A stretch of DNA of 64,000 bases from Ariolimax columbianus (Eukaryota; Mollusca; Gastropoda; Stylommatophora; Arionidae): assembly GCA_036924085.1 (NCBI GenBank), contig JAVGWX010000007.1, positions 104,725,428 through 104,789,427 of the forward strand, given 5' to 3'. The notes below the pieces were generated by a model, which worked only from the letters and a program-made list of their open reading frames with translations, was not told where the DNA came from and ran no database searches. Every line of letters starts with the position of its first letter. The first letter of the stretch is position 1. The position numbers and the translations under genes are program-made. Shown here piece after piece: positions 59,101 through 60,893 of the stretch.

Positions 59101-59338
59101 ACCGTCCCAAAACTGCCAATTAGTCAGTAAGTTTGAGAGTTAGTTGAAATCGACAACACATCAAAACGTCAGTGTTTTACATGATATTGTAGTAGAGCTA
59201 ACGTATGTGTTTTGTTCAGTATAATATACAATTACCGTGAGCTTCTCGTTTCATATTCCTTTTGCTGCGGTGTTTGCCATGATTATGAGACTTATTATTC
59301 TGTTTGAGCGTAGAACGATGACCAGCTCCGCCTGCCAT
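468..59338 (-). CDS. TSR1: TSR1 pre-rRNA-processing factor gene, 15 exons located, 3' end outside window
   Basis: TSR1 is a GTPase-like protein related to Bms1 and translational GTPases. It binds pre-40S particles in nucleus and cytoplasm and is needed for late 18S rRNA maturation (established knowledge). Fifteen minus-strand exons were read directly. Each has AG and GT borders, codon phases join correctly from exon to exon, and the joined protein follows the TSR1 family from the N-terminal methionine to the segment before the C-terminal domain. Recognisable stretches include [20 protein letters not shown] (degenerate G domain), [20 protein letters not shown] (AARP2CN region), [20 protein letters not shown] and [14 protein letters not shown]. 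No stop or frameshift was found in any exon, so the gene looks functional. One short exon between 4994 and 673 is not located, and the last roughly 150-200 residues lie beyond position 1. Introns are loaded with minisatellites and retroelements. Confidence 0.93.
655..992. repeat. 44/46-bp minisatellite built from the exon 16 3' splice site
   Basis: Seven copies start at 671, 715, 759, 803, 849, 895 and 941. Read on the minus strand, each unit carries ctgactaaat (branch-point-like), a pyrimidine tract, CTCAG and the first bases of exon 16. Confidence 0.92.
985..1960 (+). mobile_element. LTR-like element inserted in a minisatellite
   Basis: A 976-bp segment splits the 655-2393 array and is flanked by the direct repeat actgtg (979-984 and 1961-1966). 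It begins with tgacagatcc. It shares aacatcaatagc with the element ending at 14930 and ggttaacnnngttttagtg with 16619-17823, and it has an aataaata signal near 1780. The end tggtccgcatgaccaggacag resembles one near 4920. No coding region was seen. A retroviral-type LTR is inferred, not proven. Confidence 0.55.
1961..2393. repeat. Minisatellite, ~44-bp unit, diverged part of the 655-992 array
   Basis: About ten copies of a unit with cacatttagtcagctaggac. It is homologous to the 655-992 unit, but the AG of the acceptor is changed in the copies. Confidence 0.9.
2397..2867 (+). mobile_element. LINE 3' fragment with C-terminal zinc finger
   Basis: The reading frame contains [32 protein letters not shown] and [17 protein letters not shown], ending in a C2H2-like finger (CPLC ... 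HMRTH) and a stop at 2867. This is the typical C-terminal tail of a non-LTR retrotransposon after the reverse transcriptase. The 5' part is missing and there is one frameshift or stop near 2440. Confidence 0.8.
2868..3998. other. Intron sequence without recognised features
   Basis: The first 150 bp may be the 3' UTR of the preceding LINE. The rest is AT-rich unique-looking sequence. No exon with family similarity or array was recognised. Confidence 0.4.
4135..4970 (+). mobile_element. LTR-like element, second copy, carrying a LINE insertion
   Basis: It starts tgtcacatttagaatgacag, close to the inverted copy ending at 17823. It shares gctgaccagtca and ccgccatctttgttt with that copy. A TATA box (gctataaaag, 4507-4516) and a later taataaatta (about 4786) fit a promoter and poly(A) signal of an LTR. 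It is interrupted at 4184-4394 by a LINE fragment. Confidence 0.55.
4184..4394 (-). mobile_element. 5'-truncated RNase H LINE fragment
   Basis: The minus strand encodes [20 protein letters not shown] and [13 protein letters not shown], the extreme C terminus of the LINE family seen intact at 33661-34728. It is followed by that family's tail (gcgtacgatgaagaagaaga). One base is missing before MTAEH. Confidence 0.85.
4994..5156 (-). CDS. TSR1: TSR1 exon 14
   Basis: The acceptor is caacctcaacag and the donor GAG|gtcagt. It encodes [20 protein letters not shown] and DYARIYRV, the RYRGLxSFxTSPWDP signature shared by TSR1 and Bms1. It ends in phase 0. The next exon (family motif around GWYVT) was not securely found. 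Confidence 0.95.
5245..5830. repeat. Minisatellite, 33-bp unit
   Basis: About 17 copies of catggtaaccgacaggccta plus acaccatcagc. Because 33 is a multiple of three, long frames are open on both strands; they are not genes. It starts about 90 bp upstream of the exon 14 acceptor. Confidence 0.93.
5884..6190. repeat. Minisatellite, 35-bp unit, with C-rich tail
   Basis: Five near-perfect copies of aatactgccacaaaaaattg plus ctccacccgtgtccc, degenerating into poly(C)-rich catnnaaatccccccc units at 6090-6190. Confidence 0.92.
6226..6415. repeat. Tandem duplication, ~90 bp
   Basis: Two copies of actggctgttgtacgctcag followed by cctgagatgtag and an agaagctc-rich segment. Confidence 0.85.
6686..6875. 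repeat. Minisatellite, 44-bp unit
   Basis: Four copies of gatactctggttcaatgttt plus gacaacacatgacctgtctgatgt. Confidence 0.92.
7059..7655. repeat. Minisatellite, 30-bp unit
   Basis: About 19 copies of gatgtgattggtctgttggt plus gtgtctgtgt. An open frame across it reflects the 30-bp period only. Confidence 0.93.
7852..7944 (-). CDS. TSR1: TSR1 exon 13
   Basis: The acceptor is tatttgtccag and the donor CAG|gtgaga. It encodes [20 protein letters not shown] and MPARIRFA, matching the conserved FPDEVDTP...ARxRF element. Phase 2 at its end joins exon 14 as an arginine codon. Confidence 0.95.
7994..8229. repeat. Minisatellite, 31-36-bp unit
   Basis: Copies of ttgcatgaggtgaggtcatc plus tggttgaagcc; one more partial copy follows the SINE at 8525-8550. 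It starts about 50 bp upstream of the exon 13 acceptor. Confidence 0.9.
8239..8524 (+). mobile_element. SINE-like element (family C) inserted in a minisatellite
   Basis: It shares ttcctcact(t/a)taatccaaat and the end catcacttgtgatggacaa with the element at 43004-43330. The array unit ttgaggcct occurs on both sides (8230-8238 and 8525-8533), as expected for a 9-bp target-site duplication. This copy seems to lack a clear tRNA-like head. Confidence 0.7.
8874..9276. repeat. Minisatellite, ~24-bp unit (left half of a split array)
   Basis: Copies of catcctactaaatgtatcat plus gagt. The same array resumes at 14931 after a 5.65-kb nested insertion. Confidence 0.93.
9277..9700 (+). mobile_element. LTR-like element, 5' half
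   Basis: It begins tgtaacagttcc directly at the end of the array, and its other half ends gatctgctaca at 14930. A TATA-like gagtatataacac lies at about 9611. The LINE starting near 9700 splits it. The exact junction is uncertain. Confidence 0.5.
9701..10490 (+). mobile_element. RNase H LINE, 5' part (end of reverse transcriptase)
   Basis: It encodes [36 protein letters not shown] and, after a frameshift, [12 protein letters not shown] and TDRRDCRA. These are the post-palm motifs of LINE reverse transcriptases that carry a C-terminal RNase H. Later come [11 protein letters not shown] and [12 protein letters not shown], the linker just before RNase H. At 10490 the frame is cut by the rDNA chimera and resumes at 13607. 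Stops and frameshifts make it a pseudogene. Confidence 0.85.
10491..11076 (+). other. Presumed 5' external transcribed spacer
   Basis: GC- and CpG-rich sequence contiguous with the 18S start, unlike the AT-rich surroundings. Its left edge is also the left edge of the insertion, so it may mark the Pol I start site of a source transcript. This is inferred from position and composition. Confidence 0.6.
11077..12298 (+). rRNA. 18S rRNA pseudogene, 3'-truncated
   Basis: It starts tatctggttgatcctgccag and contains catatgcttgtctcaaaggt, gtgccagcagccgcggtaat, ggaattgacggaagggcacc and ends gcggcttaatttgactc. Roughly the last third of 18S is missing. The sequence is well preserved, with scattered changes. 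Confidence 0.95.
12320..12965 (+). rRNA. 28S rRNA 3'-end pseudogene with internal duplication
   Basis: The first partial copy runs from gttgggtctaataaggaacg (about 12330) through acggtaatcctgctta to cagacacttggtc (about 12464). A second copy starts at about 12497 and continues further: ggtaatcctgctcaattcga, gcgaggctaccatctgaggg, gaacgcctctaagccggaat and gtaagcagtagagcagcaac, close to the 28S terminus. The sarcin-loop region appears twice, mutated in both. Confidence 0.88.
12966..13606 (+). mobile_element. 3' module of the chimera: unknown segment, SINE core and LINE tail
   Basis: 12966-13480 is not recognised. 13481-13535 (atcggatgcactgggccaca, acagtgcaacg) matches the body of the tRNA-headed SINEs at 31980-32220 and 49569-49816. 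13570-13606 matches the 3' end of the RNase H LINE, ending in (gaa)n. Confidence 0.8.
13607..14492 (+). mobile_element. RNase H LINE, 3' part
   Basis: It encodes [14 protein letters not shown] (RNase H first acidic motif), [26 protein letters not shown] and, after a stop, [21 protein letters not shown] zinc-finger-like remnant [12 protein letters not shown] follows. The element ends in tacgaagaaga. Length and motif order match the copy at 33661-34728. Confidence 0.9.
14493..14930 (+). mobile_element. LTR-like element, 3' half
   Basis: It shares gttttggtagttgggaataa-type sequence with the other copies, has aataaatatgcc (about 14837), and ends gggatctgctaca exactly where the 24-bp array resumes. 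Confidence 0.5.
14931..15362. repeat. Minisatellite, ~24-bp unit (right half of a split array)
   Basis: Same unit as 8874-9276 (catcctactaaatgtatcat plus gagt), with some longer and shorter variants. Confidence 0.93.
15363..15860. other. Intron sequence without recognised features
   Basis: AT-rich sequence with a poly(T) stretch near 15500 and a short (ccagc)-rich run near 15785. No coding similarity. Confidence 0.5.
15861..15925 (-). CDS. TSR1: TSR1 exon 12
   Basis: The acceptor is gttgtttccag and the donor GAT|gtaagt. It encodes [20 protein letters not shown], the tail of the acidic linker, in phase 2. A 31-bp minisatellite starts about 10 bp upstream of the acceptor. Confidence 0.8.
15935..16616. 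repeat. Minisatellite, ~31-bp unit
   Basis: About 22 copies of gtcatcaattatcatgatat plus actacagggca. It abuts the exon 12 acceptor on one side and an LTR-like element on the other. Confidence 0.93.
16619..17823 (-). mobile_element. LTR-like element with an internal minisatellite
   Basis: Read on the minus strand it starts tggcacatttagaatgacag and ends gatctgctaca. It has a TATA-like tctataaatt (about 17680) and taataaatatcttgtttt near its end. It resembles 4135-4970 and 9277-14930. The 52-bp array at 16840-17250 enlarges it. Confidence 0.6.
16840..17250. repeat. Minisatellite, 52-bp unit, inside an LTR-like element
   Basis: Eight nearly identical copies of tatcctaatataaaatggaa plus tccctggaactatcaaacccagttctgaagtc. 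The end of the unit (aaacccagttct) is element sequence also present in the copy near 14675, so the array grew from element DNA. Confidence 0.92.
18055..21600 (+). mobile_element. Degenerate jockey/CR1-type LINE with an expanded array in its reverse transcriptase
   Basis: Upstream of the array the frame reads [15 protein letters not shown] (palm motif A, 18283-18327). Downstream, in broken frames, it reads [34 protein letters not shown] and [16 protein letters not shown] with repeated DPSHPMF units (21430-21580). This is the order of motifs in a LINE reverse transcriptase and its C-terminal region. Many stops; non-functional. Confidence 0.8.
18305..20737. repeat. Minisatellite, 35-bp unit, ~70 copies
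   Basis: The unit is tatgacacaataaaccacca plus gaaccagctatatcc, identical to the codons for [10 protein letters not shown] of the surrounding LINE. Variants (tagacc, tcatatg, short tatcacaa) recur in blocks about 280-300 bp apart. Confidence 0.95.
21792..22315. repeat. Minisatellite, 63-bp unit
   Basis: Eight copies of tttcattgaactctccttac plus aacacagaaaacctcaaacactacacaacaacctattttctcc. The 21-codon period leaves an open frame; it is not a gene. Confidence 0.93.
22366..22597. repeat. Minisatellite, 26-bp unit (left part of a split array)
   Basis: Nine copies of gtgactacatgactaccttt plus ttccta. Diverged copies resume at 24516-24585 behind a LINE. Confidence 0.92.
22598..24515 (-). mobile_element. 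CR1-like LINE, 5'-truncated, inserted in a minisatellite
   Basis: The minus strand reads, from the 5' side, [55 protein letters not shown] (motif A), [20 protein letters not shown] and [10 protein letters not shown] (FADD catalytic box), then [20 protein letters not shown]. It ends in the family tail aaccagtataaagacg(ttaagt)n. Several frames are needed, so it is dead. The endonuclease is missing. Confidence 0.92.
24516..24585. repeat. Minisatellite, 26-bp unit (right part of a split array)
   Basis: Three diverged copies of the 22366-22597 unit (gactacacgactatcttttt). Confidence 0.8.
24586..25750. other. Intron sequence without recognised genes
   Basis: Only a two-copy repeat of tatgatgaaggtctgcctgc (about 25031-25128) stands out. 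Open frames here have no recognisable similarity. Confidence 0.45.
25755..25962. repeat. Minisatellite, 21-bp unit
   Basis: About ten copies of gaccacaatcaacttgtcag plus a, partly with aatcacaat variants. Confidence 0.9.
26092..26241 (-). CDS. TSR1: TSR1 exon 11 (acidic linker)
   Basis: The acceptor is tttgttttacag and the donor ATG|gtaagt. The 50 codons contain an aspartate/glutamate-rich run and then [15 protein letters not shown]. An acidic low-complexity linker at this point is usual for TSR1. It is in phase 0 at both ends. Confidence 0.85.
26276..26636. repeat. Minisatellite, ~25-bp unit
   Basis: About 14 copies of ggtcatgtatatatcactag plus gtctg. It starts about 35 bp upstream of the exon 11 acceptor. 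Confidence 0.92.
26637..27529 (-). mobile_element. LINE fragment with internal minisatellite
   Basis: The minus strand begins [20 protein letters not shown] (motif A), passes through an 18-codon tandem repeat, then [17 protein letters not shown] and a C-terminal region in broken frames ([22 protein letters not shown]; [24 protein letters not shown]). The central palm with the catalytic aspartates is missing. Confidence 0.75.
27226..27480. repeat. Minisatellite, 54-bp unit, inside LINE coding sequence
   Basis: About five copies of ccctcaaacagtccatcaat plus gtcccacagtccagccatgaattgatgccacatt. The unit encodes the LINE stretch [13 protein letters not shown] and derivatives. Confidence 0.92.
27530..27840 (-). 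mobile_element. LINE C-terminal fragment with (att)n tail
   Basis: The minus strand encodes [18 protein letters not shown] and ends in cattattattattatt directly against the next LINE fragment. It looks like the 3' end of a different LINE family. Confidence 0.6.
27900..28060. repeat. Minisatellite, ~58-bp unit
   Basis: Three copies of catgttccacttggacccca plus gttatgggtctcatccctgatggctc. Confidence 0.88.
28061..28716. other. Possible LINE linker remnant and short repeat
   Basis: The minus strand has a short stretch [20 protein letters not shown] that could come from a LINE linker, but this is uncertain. 28617-28680 is a three-copy repeat of ctatgacctaacataactca near the exon 10 donor. Confidence 0.35.
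28718..28794 (-). CDS. TSR1: TSR1 exon 10
   Basis: The acceptor is ttctatccccag and the donor GAT|gttagt. It encodes [19 protein letters not shown], the family's KG(T/V)SxYQxxWI(L/V)D motif. It ends in phase 0. Confidence 0.92.
28850..29270. repeat. Compound (gagaga)-rich and 23-25-bp minisatellite
   Basis: 28850-29130 repeats agtctggagagagagaggtg plus acaaa around a long (ag)n run. 29131-29270 repeats ggtcagacaccagacagtcc plus aat. It lies between exons 10 and 9. Confidence 0.9.
29331..29457 (-). CDS. TSR1: TSR1 exon 9
   Basis: The acceptor is tcatatctccag and the donor CAAA|gtaggt. It encodes [20 protein letters not shown] and TAEELGEKQ, the strongly conserved TWPT segment of TSR1. Phase 1 joins the two leading bases of exon 10. 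Confidence 0.93.
29490..31190. repeat. Minisatellite, 30-39-bp unit, ~48 copies
   Basis: The unit is accacatggtgtagctaaag plus tttggtgaatgtt with or without agtctg. Longer blocks are repeated (for example 30215-30410 and 30440-30640), so there is higher-order structure. It begins about 35 bp upstream of the exon 9 acceptor. Confidence 0.94.
31193..31435 (-). mobile_element. CR1-like LINE internal fragment
   Basis: The minus strand encodes [40 protein letters not shown] and SQHGFTR. It is truncated on both sides; the right-hand side of the array meets it directly. Confidence 0.88.
31542..31745 (-). CDS. TSR1: TSR1 exon 8 (AARP2CN domain)
   Basis: The acceptor is ccctctctag and the donor GAG|gtcagt. 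The 68 codons include [20 protein letters not shown] and [17 protein letters not shown], the signature of the AARP2CN domain. It ends in phase 0. Partial copies of its acceptor region are tandemly repeated at 31746-31835. Confidence 0.95.
31746..31835. repeat. Tandem copies of the exon 8 acceptor region
   Basis: Three partial copies of agagagggagagatgttaga plus tcattaca, i.e. pyrimidine-rich acceptor sequence on the minus strand. Confidence 0.8.
31980..32220 (+). mobile_element. tRNA-headed SINE (family A)
   Basis: The head has an A-box-like tagtggttaag and a B-box-like gggttcattcc. The body contains gcaggaggaagcagaccctt, gatgcactgggccaacaggc and cagtgcaacgcacaccgcc. A closely similar copy in the other orientation lies at 49569-49816. 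Confidence 0.88.
32221..32655. other. Intron sequence without recognised features
   Basis: A short (ta)n run at about 32366; otherwise unremarkable. Confidence 0.5.
32656..33150. repeat. Minisatellite (gtgtagatggtagactgtaggtt) split by a LINE tail
   Basis: Units of 15-23 bp lie at 32656-32699 and 32878-33150. The CR1-like fragment at 32700-32877 separates them. Confidence 0.88.
32700..32877 (-). mobile_element. CR1-like LINE 3' end
   Basis: The minus strand encodes [20 protein letters not shown] and AFKNKLD, followed by the family tail aaccagtataaagacgt. It is a very short 5'-truncated insertion. Confidence 0.88.
33385..33605. repeat. Minisatellite, ~24-bp unit
   Basis: Nine copies of tgatacacaggtctgttctg plus tcat. 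Confidence 0.92.
33661..34728 (-). mobile_element. Recent RNase H LINE insertion with intact C-terminal frame
   Basis: A direct repeat gtatgtgatt flanks it (33651-33660 and 34729-34738). The minus-strand frame is open throughout and ends at 33679. It encodes [38 protein letters not shown] and the RNase H motifs [20 protein letters not shown] and [19 protein letters not shown], then [19 protein letters not shown]. The 5' part including the reverse transcriptase is missing, so it is not autonomous. Confidence 0.95.
34745..35300. repeat. Minisatellite, 15-22-bp unit
   Basis: About 27 copies of aaagacctttcatagaaccc plus cct, with shorter aactc variants. Confidence 0.93.
35301..36134. other. Intron sequence without recognised genes
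   Basis: AT-rich, with a poly(A)/poly(T) palindromic run at about 35970-35987. No similarity recognised. Confidence 0.45.
36135..36294 (-). CDS. TSR1: TSR1 exon 7
   Basis: The acceptor is cttgaacag and the donor CAG|gtatga. It encodes [24 protein letters not shown] and [19 protein letters not shown]. The FRDxRxYLxA motif is typical of TSR1 and Bms1. It ends in phase 0. Confidence 0.95.
36360..36665. repeat. Minisatellite, ~45-bp unit
   Basis: Six or seven copies of agataaaactctagttagtg plus taagacaaggtcaccacacaccaaac. It starts about 65 bp upstream of the exon 7 acceptor. Confidence 0.92.
36728..36798 (-). CDS. TSR1: TSR1 exon 6
   Basis: The acceptor is tttatttcccag and the donor AG|gtatgt. 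It encodes [20 protein letters not shown] and IEK, ending in phase 2. An 11-A run codes for the lysines. A two-copy repeat of about 40 bp starts some 30 bp upstream of the acceptor. Confidence 0.9.
36830..36918. repeat. Two-copy repeat upstream of exon 6
   Basis: Two copies of gcaactattggttggataga plus gagtggtggaggggtagt. Confidence 0.85.
36946..37138 (-). CDS. TSR1: TSR1 exon 5 (degenerate G domain)
   Basis: The acceptor is ccatttttcag and the donor CAG|gtaagt. The exon encodes [35 protein letters not shown] and [18 protein letters not shown]. These match the TSR1 G-like domain, which in this family lacks a normal P-loop. An RTE-like LINE begins about 125 bp upstream of the acceptor. Confidence 0.95.
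37262..38795 (-). mobile_element. RTE-like LINE, decayed copy 1
   Basis: The minus strand carries, from its 5' end, linker sequence, then [40 protein letters not shown] (motif A), [20 protein letters not shown] and the C-terminal [15 protein letters not shown]. The motif set is of the RTE type. Frameshifts separate the pieces. It is nearly identical over most of its length to 48790-50620. Confidence 0.9.
38796..38975. repeat. Minisatellite, ~45-bp unit
   Basis: Four copies of cacttccatgttgttctaag plus attggcaacctttaactt. Confidence 0.85.
39177..39717. repeat. Minisatellite, 33-bp unit, ~16 copies
   Basis: The unit is ctgctgtggtccagtcctcc plus agggatgttaatg, almost perfect throughout. The 11-codon period opens three long frames on both strands; none is a gene. 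Confidence 0.95.
39718..40690. other. Intron sequence with small tandem duplications
   Basis: 40190-40285 has four copies of agagaacggatacggttaag-like units. 40440-40590 contains a two-copy repeat with agagagacagaaaatagaca. No gene. Confidence 0.55.
40691..40803 (-). CDS. TSR1: TSR1 exon 4
   Basis: The acceptor is tgtttgccag and the donor CAG|gtaagt. The exon encodes [20 protein letters not shown] and continues to VWHVR, the first strand and helix of the G-like domain. It ends in phase 2, matching the single leading base of exon 5. Confidence 0.9.
40848..40955. repeat. Minisatellite, 27-bp unit
   Basis: Four copies of taacatagcaggcaggttta plus cctctgg, about 45 bp upstream of the exon 4 acceptor. 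Confidence 0.9.
40956..42470. other. Intron sequence, mostly unrecognised
   Basis: It contains a 32-bp minisatellite at 41508-41655 (aaggagctagtattatcaag plus gataactttaac). No coding similarity found in the rest. Confidence 0.45.
42480..43003 (+). mobile_element. LINE reverse transcriptase fragment
   Basis: It encodes [31 protein letters not shown] (the FADD box mutated to FADS), [20 protein letters not shown] and, after a stop, [14 protein letters not shown]. It continues after a SINE insertion at 43370. Confidence 0.85.
43004..43330 (+). mobile_element. tRNA-headed SINE (family C) inside a LINE
   Basis: A tRNA-like head has a B-box-like gatcgaatcccgc (43072-43084). The body shares ttcctcactataatccaaat and the end cacttcgtgatggacaataa with 8239-8524. 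It separates two parts of one LINE. Confidence 0.75.
43370..43790 (+). mobile_element. LINE C-terminal fragment
   Basis: It encodes [40 protein letters not shown] and [13 protein letters not shown]. This continues the reverse transcriptase fragment at 42480-43003. Confidence 0.85.
43980..44560 (+). mobile_element. Strongly decayed RNase H LINE remnant
   Basis: Broken frames show [10 protein letters not shown] (RNase H motif), [13 protein letters not shown] and [18 protein letters not shown], the motif order of an RNase H LINE. Many stops. Confidence 0.6.
44608..44685 (-). CDS. TSR1: TSR1 exon 3
   Basis: The acceptor is gtccttgcag; the donor CTA|gtggtt is weak. The 26 codons include [11 protein letters not shown] and end CPPRL, which leads into the VVVSL strand of exon 4 as expected of the family. 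Its first half is more diverged than the other exons, so a small additional exon between 52469 and 44685 cannot be excluded. Confidence 0.68.
44698..45110. repeat. Short duplication and ~55-bp minisatellite
   Basis: 44698-44785 has two copies of gtatgtacatgaacaagtgt-like sequence right at the exon 3 acceptor. 44938-45105 has four copies of tataggccgacacatacaag plus tgtcaatggaatatagttcttcagt. Confidence 0.85.
45255..45475. repeat. Minisatellite, 39-bp unit
   Basis: Five to six copies of tgtcaaactatgtccatatt plus ttagaacattgatcattaa. Confidence 0.92.
45476..46139. other. Intron sequence without genes
   Basis: Unremarkable except for a 38-bp repeat at 45970-46070 (catgtatttgtgatgtttgt plus gtgtacaaactcctagaa). 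Confidence 0.5.
46140..47625. repeat. Minisatellite, 29-bp unit with higher-order structure
   Basis: About 50 copies of atgatgtgggcattggtctg plus gctatctca. An extra ataactgtat is inserted every two to four units, giving higher-order blocks. Confidence 0.94.
47640..48620 (-). pseudogene. piggyBac-like transposase pseudogene 1
   Basis: The minus strand in broken frames shows [79 protein letters not shown], and near its end [20 protein letters not shown]. These correspond to the DDE catalytic-core motifs of piggyBac transposases (the last equals the GVDxxDQ block). Stops and frameshifts show it is dead. Confidence 0.88.
48790..51700 (-). mobile_element. RTE-like LINE, decayed copy 2 (longer)
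   Basis: It has the same C-terminal half as 37262-38795, then extends 5' into the endonuclease domain: [20 protein letters not shown] and [20 protein letters not shown] (51405-51587), [18 protein letters not shown] sequence (51150) and [20 protein letters not shown]. The C-terminal 60 bp are duplicated at 48810-48925. A SINE interrupts it at 49569-49816. Confidence 0.9.
49569..49816 (-). mobile_element. tRNA-headed SINE (family A), recent insertion
   Basis: The target-site duplication agctgtttatt is at 49558-49568 and 49817-49827; the homologous empty site lies near 37970. Minus strand: A-box-like tagtggttaag, B-box gggttcgatccc, body gatgcactgggcctacaggc, and an A-rich end. No coding capacity. 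Confidence 0.95.
51865..52450. repeat. Minisatellite, ~34-bp unit
   Basis: About 17 copies of accactaatatcaaactatt plus tccatattccagtg, ending next to the exon 2 donor. Confidence 0.93.
52469..52530 (-). CDS. TSR1: TSR1 exon 2
   Basis: The acceptor is tttgtttcag and the donor GAG|gtgaga. The 62 nt complete a glycine codon from exon 1 and encode [20 protein letters not shown], the basic helix after the N-terminal tail. It ends in phase 0. A decayed LINE tail sits just upstream (52603-52685) and a minisatellite just downstream (51865-52450). Confidence 0.85.
52603..52685 (-). mobile_element. RNase H LINE 3' tail fragment
   Basis: The minus strand reads gtgtcgacagcctcaggatg, then ggctgacgtttgacagcgta and cgaagaagaag, the terminal sequence of the family at 33661-34728. 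Confidence 0.8.
52960..54793 (+). mobile_element. RTE-like LINE, plus strand, decayed
   Basis: Endonuclease motifs [14 protein letters not shown] and [20 protein letters not shown] lie before a SINE, and [20 protein letters not shown] after it. Then [24 protein letters not shown]-type linker, [17 protein letters not shown] (start of reverse transcriptase) and [13 protein letters not shown] sequence up to about 54780. It is truncated after motif A where a minisatellite begins. Same family as 37262-38795 and 48790-51700. Confidence 0.88.
53260..53421 (+). mobile_element. SINE (family B) inside the RTE-like LINE
   Basis: Flanked by aacaaagt (53252-53259 and 53422-53429). It contains gtcggaccgaaatgtgcaaa and cagttaaactgtaaactagc, matching 61600-61760. 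It is 5'-truncated compared with that copy. Confidence 0.88.
54794..55085. repeat. Minisatellite, 45-bp unit
   Basis: About six and a half copies of tttgaggtctgtaagctgtg plus ttagcatgggatgaattgggatcag. Confidence 0.92.
55140..56000 (-). pseudogene. piggyBac-like transposase pseudogene 2
   Basis: In broken minus-strand frames it shows an acidic/serine-rich N terminus ([16 protein letters not shown]), [24 protein letters not shown] and [18 protein letters not shown]. These parallel the N-terminal half of the remnant at 47640-48620. The catalytic C-terminal half is missing. Confidence 0.75.
56001..57125. other. Intron 1 sequence without recognised genes
   Basis: AT-rich; only a short duplication of attgtcatcttactccttgc near 56800. 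Confidence 0.45.
57130..57900 (-). mobile_element. RNase H LINE of a second family, decayed
   Basis: The minus strand encodes [14 protein letters not shown] (RNase H), then [32 protein letters not shown] (zinc-knuckle-like) and [20 protein letters not shown]. Motif order matches the C terminus of RNase H LINEs but the sequence differs from 33661-34728. Confidence 0.8.
58190..58635 (+). mobile_element. SINE (family D) with a CR1-like LINE tail
   Basis: A tRNA-like head (gtggtctcgagataaggtgt; gagttagaatcccg as B box) is followed by a body and then attggttgtatacagactct, gcagagacctctaaaccagt and ataaag. That end is the 3' tail of the CR1-like LINEs here (for example 63370-63420), the usual relation of a SINE to its partner LINE. 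Confidence 0.8.
58636..59235. other. Intron 1 sequence next to exon 1
   Basis: A two-copy repeat (gaaacatctgagataccgag plus agtataacagatgga) lies at 58974-59068. No gene seen. Confidence 0.5.
59236..59338 (-). CDS. TSR1: TSR1 exon 1 (start codon)
   Basis: This exon encodes [20 protein letters not shown] and then a lysine/arginine-rich run ending REAH, the usual basic N terminus of TSR1. The ATG at 59338 has A at -3 and G at +4. The exon ends in phase 1 at CACG|gtaatt, which joins exon 2. No in-frame upstream ATG was used. The 5' UTR and promoter lie to the right and could not be defined. Confidence 0.88.
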
Positions 59339-59479
59339 GCTTGTTGGTTGATTGCCAGATCACAACAATCTCAAAAGCCAAACACCTCCTAAAATGGCCA
59401 ACAAAAAAGCCAAACACCTCGTAACAAGGCCAATTAAAAACCAAACACTGGTCAAGAAAAGAAGTAAAAATAGAACTAA

Positions 59480-59700
59480 ACTTCTTTATACTGGTTTAGA
59501 AGACTGCAGAATCTTTATATCCATATGTGTGGTGACATGTTAAGATGTATATTTGAAGAGGCAACAATTCATGTTAATATGGATATTTCGTTTTACGTTT
59601 CTTCTACTTCACTGATATAAAAATAACTACGCGTATCCAATCTATTCTTGAATGCATTAACTGAACCTGTCTCCATTACGTCCTCCTCCGGATCATCATA
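59480..59700 (-). mobile_element. CR1-like LINE 3' remnant upstream of TSR1
   Basis: Minus strand: EEDVMETGSVNAFKNRLDT at 59632-59690 and the tail taaaccagtataaagaag at 59485-59510. It lies 140-360 bp upstream of the TSR1 start codon, in the likely promoter or 5' UTR region, in the same orientation. Confidence 0.75.
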
Positions 59701-59849
59701 TAAAGGTTAGAAAATAAAATCAACATTGCATACATAGTTAGGCATATGAGGTGTGAGACTAAAGGTAGGCCTATGTAGTGTGAGACTAAAGTTAGGCCTA
59801 TGAGGTATGAAACTAAAGATAGGCCTACAACTGGGTGCTATAGAATACT

Positions 59850-60893
59850 TAACTTAACTTAACGTCTTTATACTGGTTTAGAAGACTCTGCAGAGTCTGT
59901 ATACAACCAGTTCCATTTACATCACCTTCCTCTAGAAGCTGTACTCATCCAATCTGTTCTTAAATGCATTGACCGTCCCAGCCTCCACCACCTCACTTGG
60001 CAATGCATTCCAAGCATTCACTACTCTCTGGCTAAAGAAATACTTCCTAATATCTAATCTGGACCTCTCCTTAGTCAACTTGTAGCTGTGCCCTCTTGTC
60101 CTTGTTGGTGGTTGTACTTTAAAAAACTTGTTATAGTCTACTTTATCCATTCCTCTGATCATCTTATAAACCTGTAATAAGTCACCACGAATTCTTCTCT
60201 CTTCTAGACACTGAAGGCCAGTTCTTTTTAATCTTTCTTCATAACTGTAATTCTGGAATCCCACTATCAGCTTTGTCGCTCTTTTTTGTATTCTCTCTAG
60301 CATGTCTATATCCCCTCTCTGATAAGGACTCCACACCTGTACACAGTACTCCAATCTAGGTCTAACTAATGCTTTATACAGTTTGACTATCACTTCCTTG
60401 CTCCTATGTTTAATATTTGTTTTTATCATCCCTAACATTGCATTTGCCTTTTTTACTGCTACCTGAACTTGCTCCCTCACCTTACATGTATGATCTATTA
60501 TAACCCCTAAGTCCCTTTCTTTATCTATCTTTCTAATATTGTTCTCTCCCATTCTGTAATTATGTTCCATATTGGATCTACCCATGTGGATGACTGTACA
60601 TTTATCTACATTAAACTCCATTTGCCAGCTTACAGACCATTCTAGAATTTTATCTAAATCCGACCTCAATATATCCACTTCTGCTTTAGATGAGACACTA
60701 CTGCATAGTTTTGTGTCATCAGCAAATTTTGCAATAATTGATCCCATACCTATGTCCAAATAATTTATATATATCAAGAATAAAATTGGTCCCAAAACCG
60801 AGCCCTGTGGCACTCCACTTTTCACTTCACACCACTCAGAGTACTCCTTATTTATACCCACCCTTTGCCTTCTTCCTGTAAACCAATTTTCAA
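59850..60893 (-). mobile_element. CR1-like LINE 3' half with open frame
   Basis: The minus-strand frame 60861-59932 is uninterrupted. It encodes [33 protein letters not shown] (FADD box), [31 protein letters not shown] and SQRVVNAWNALPSEVVEAGT. It ends in the family tail and (ttaag)n. The start is truncated before motif A, so it cannot be active alone. Confidence 0.93.
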
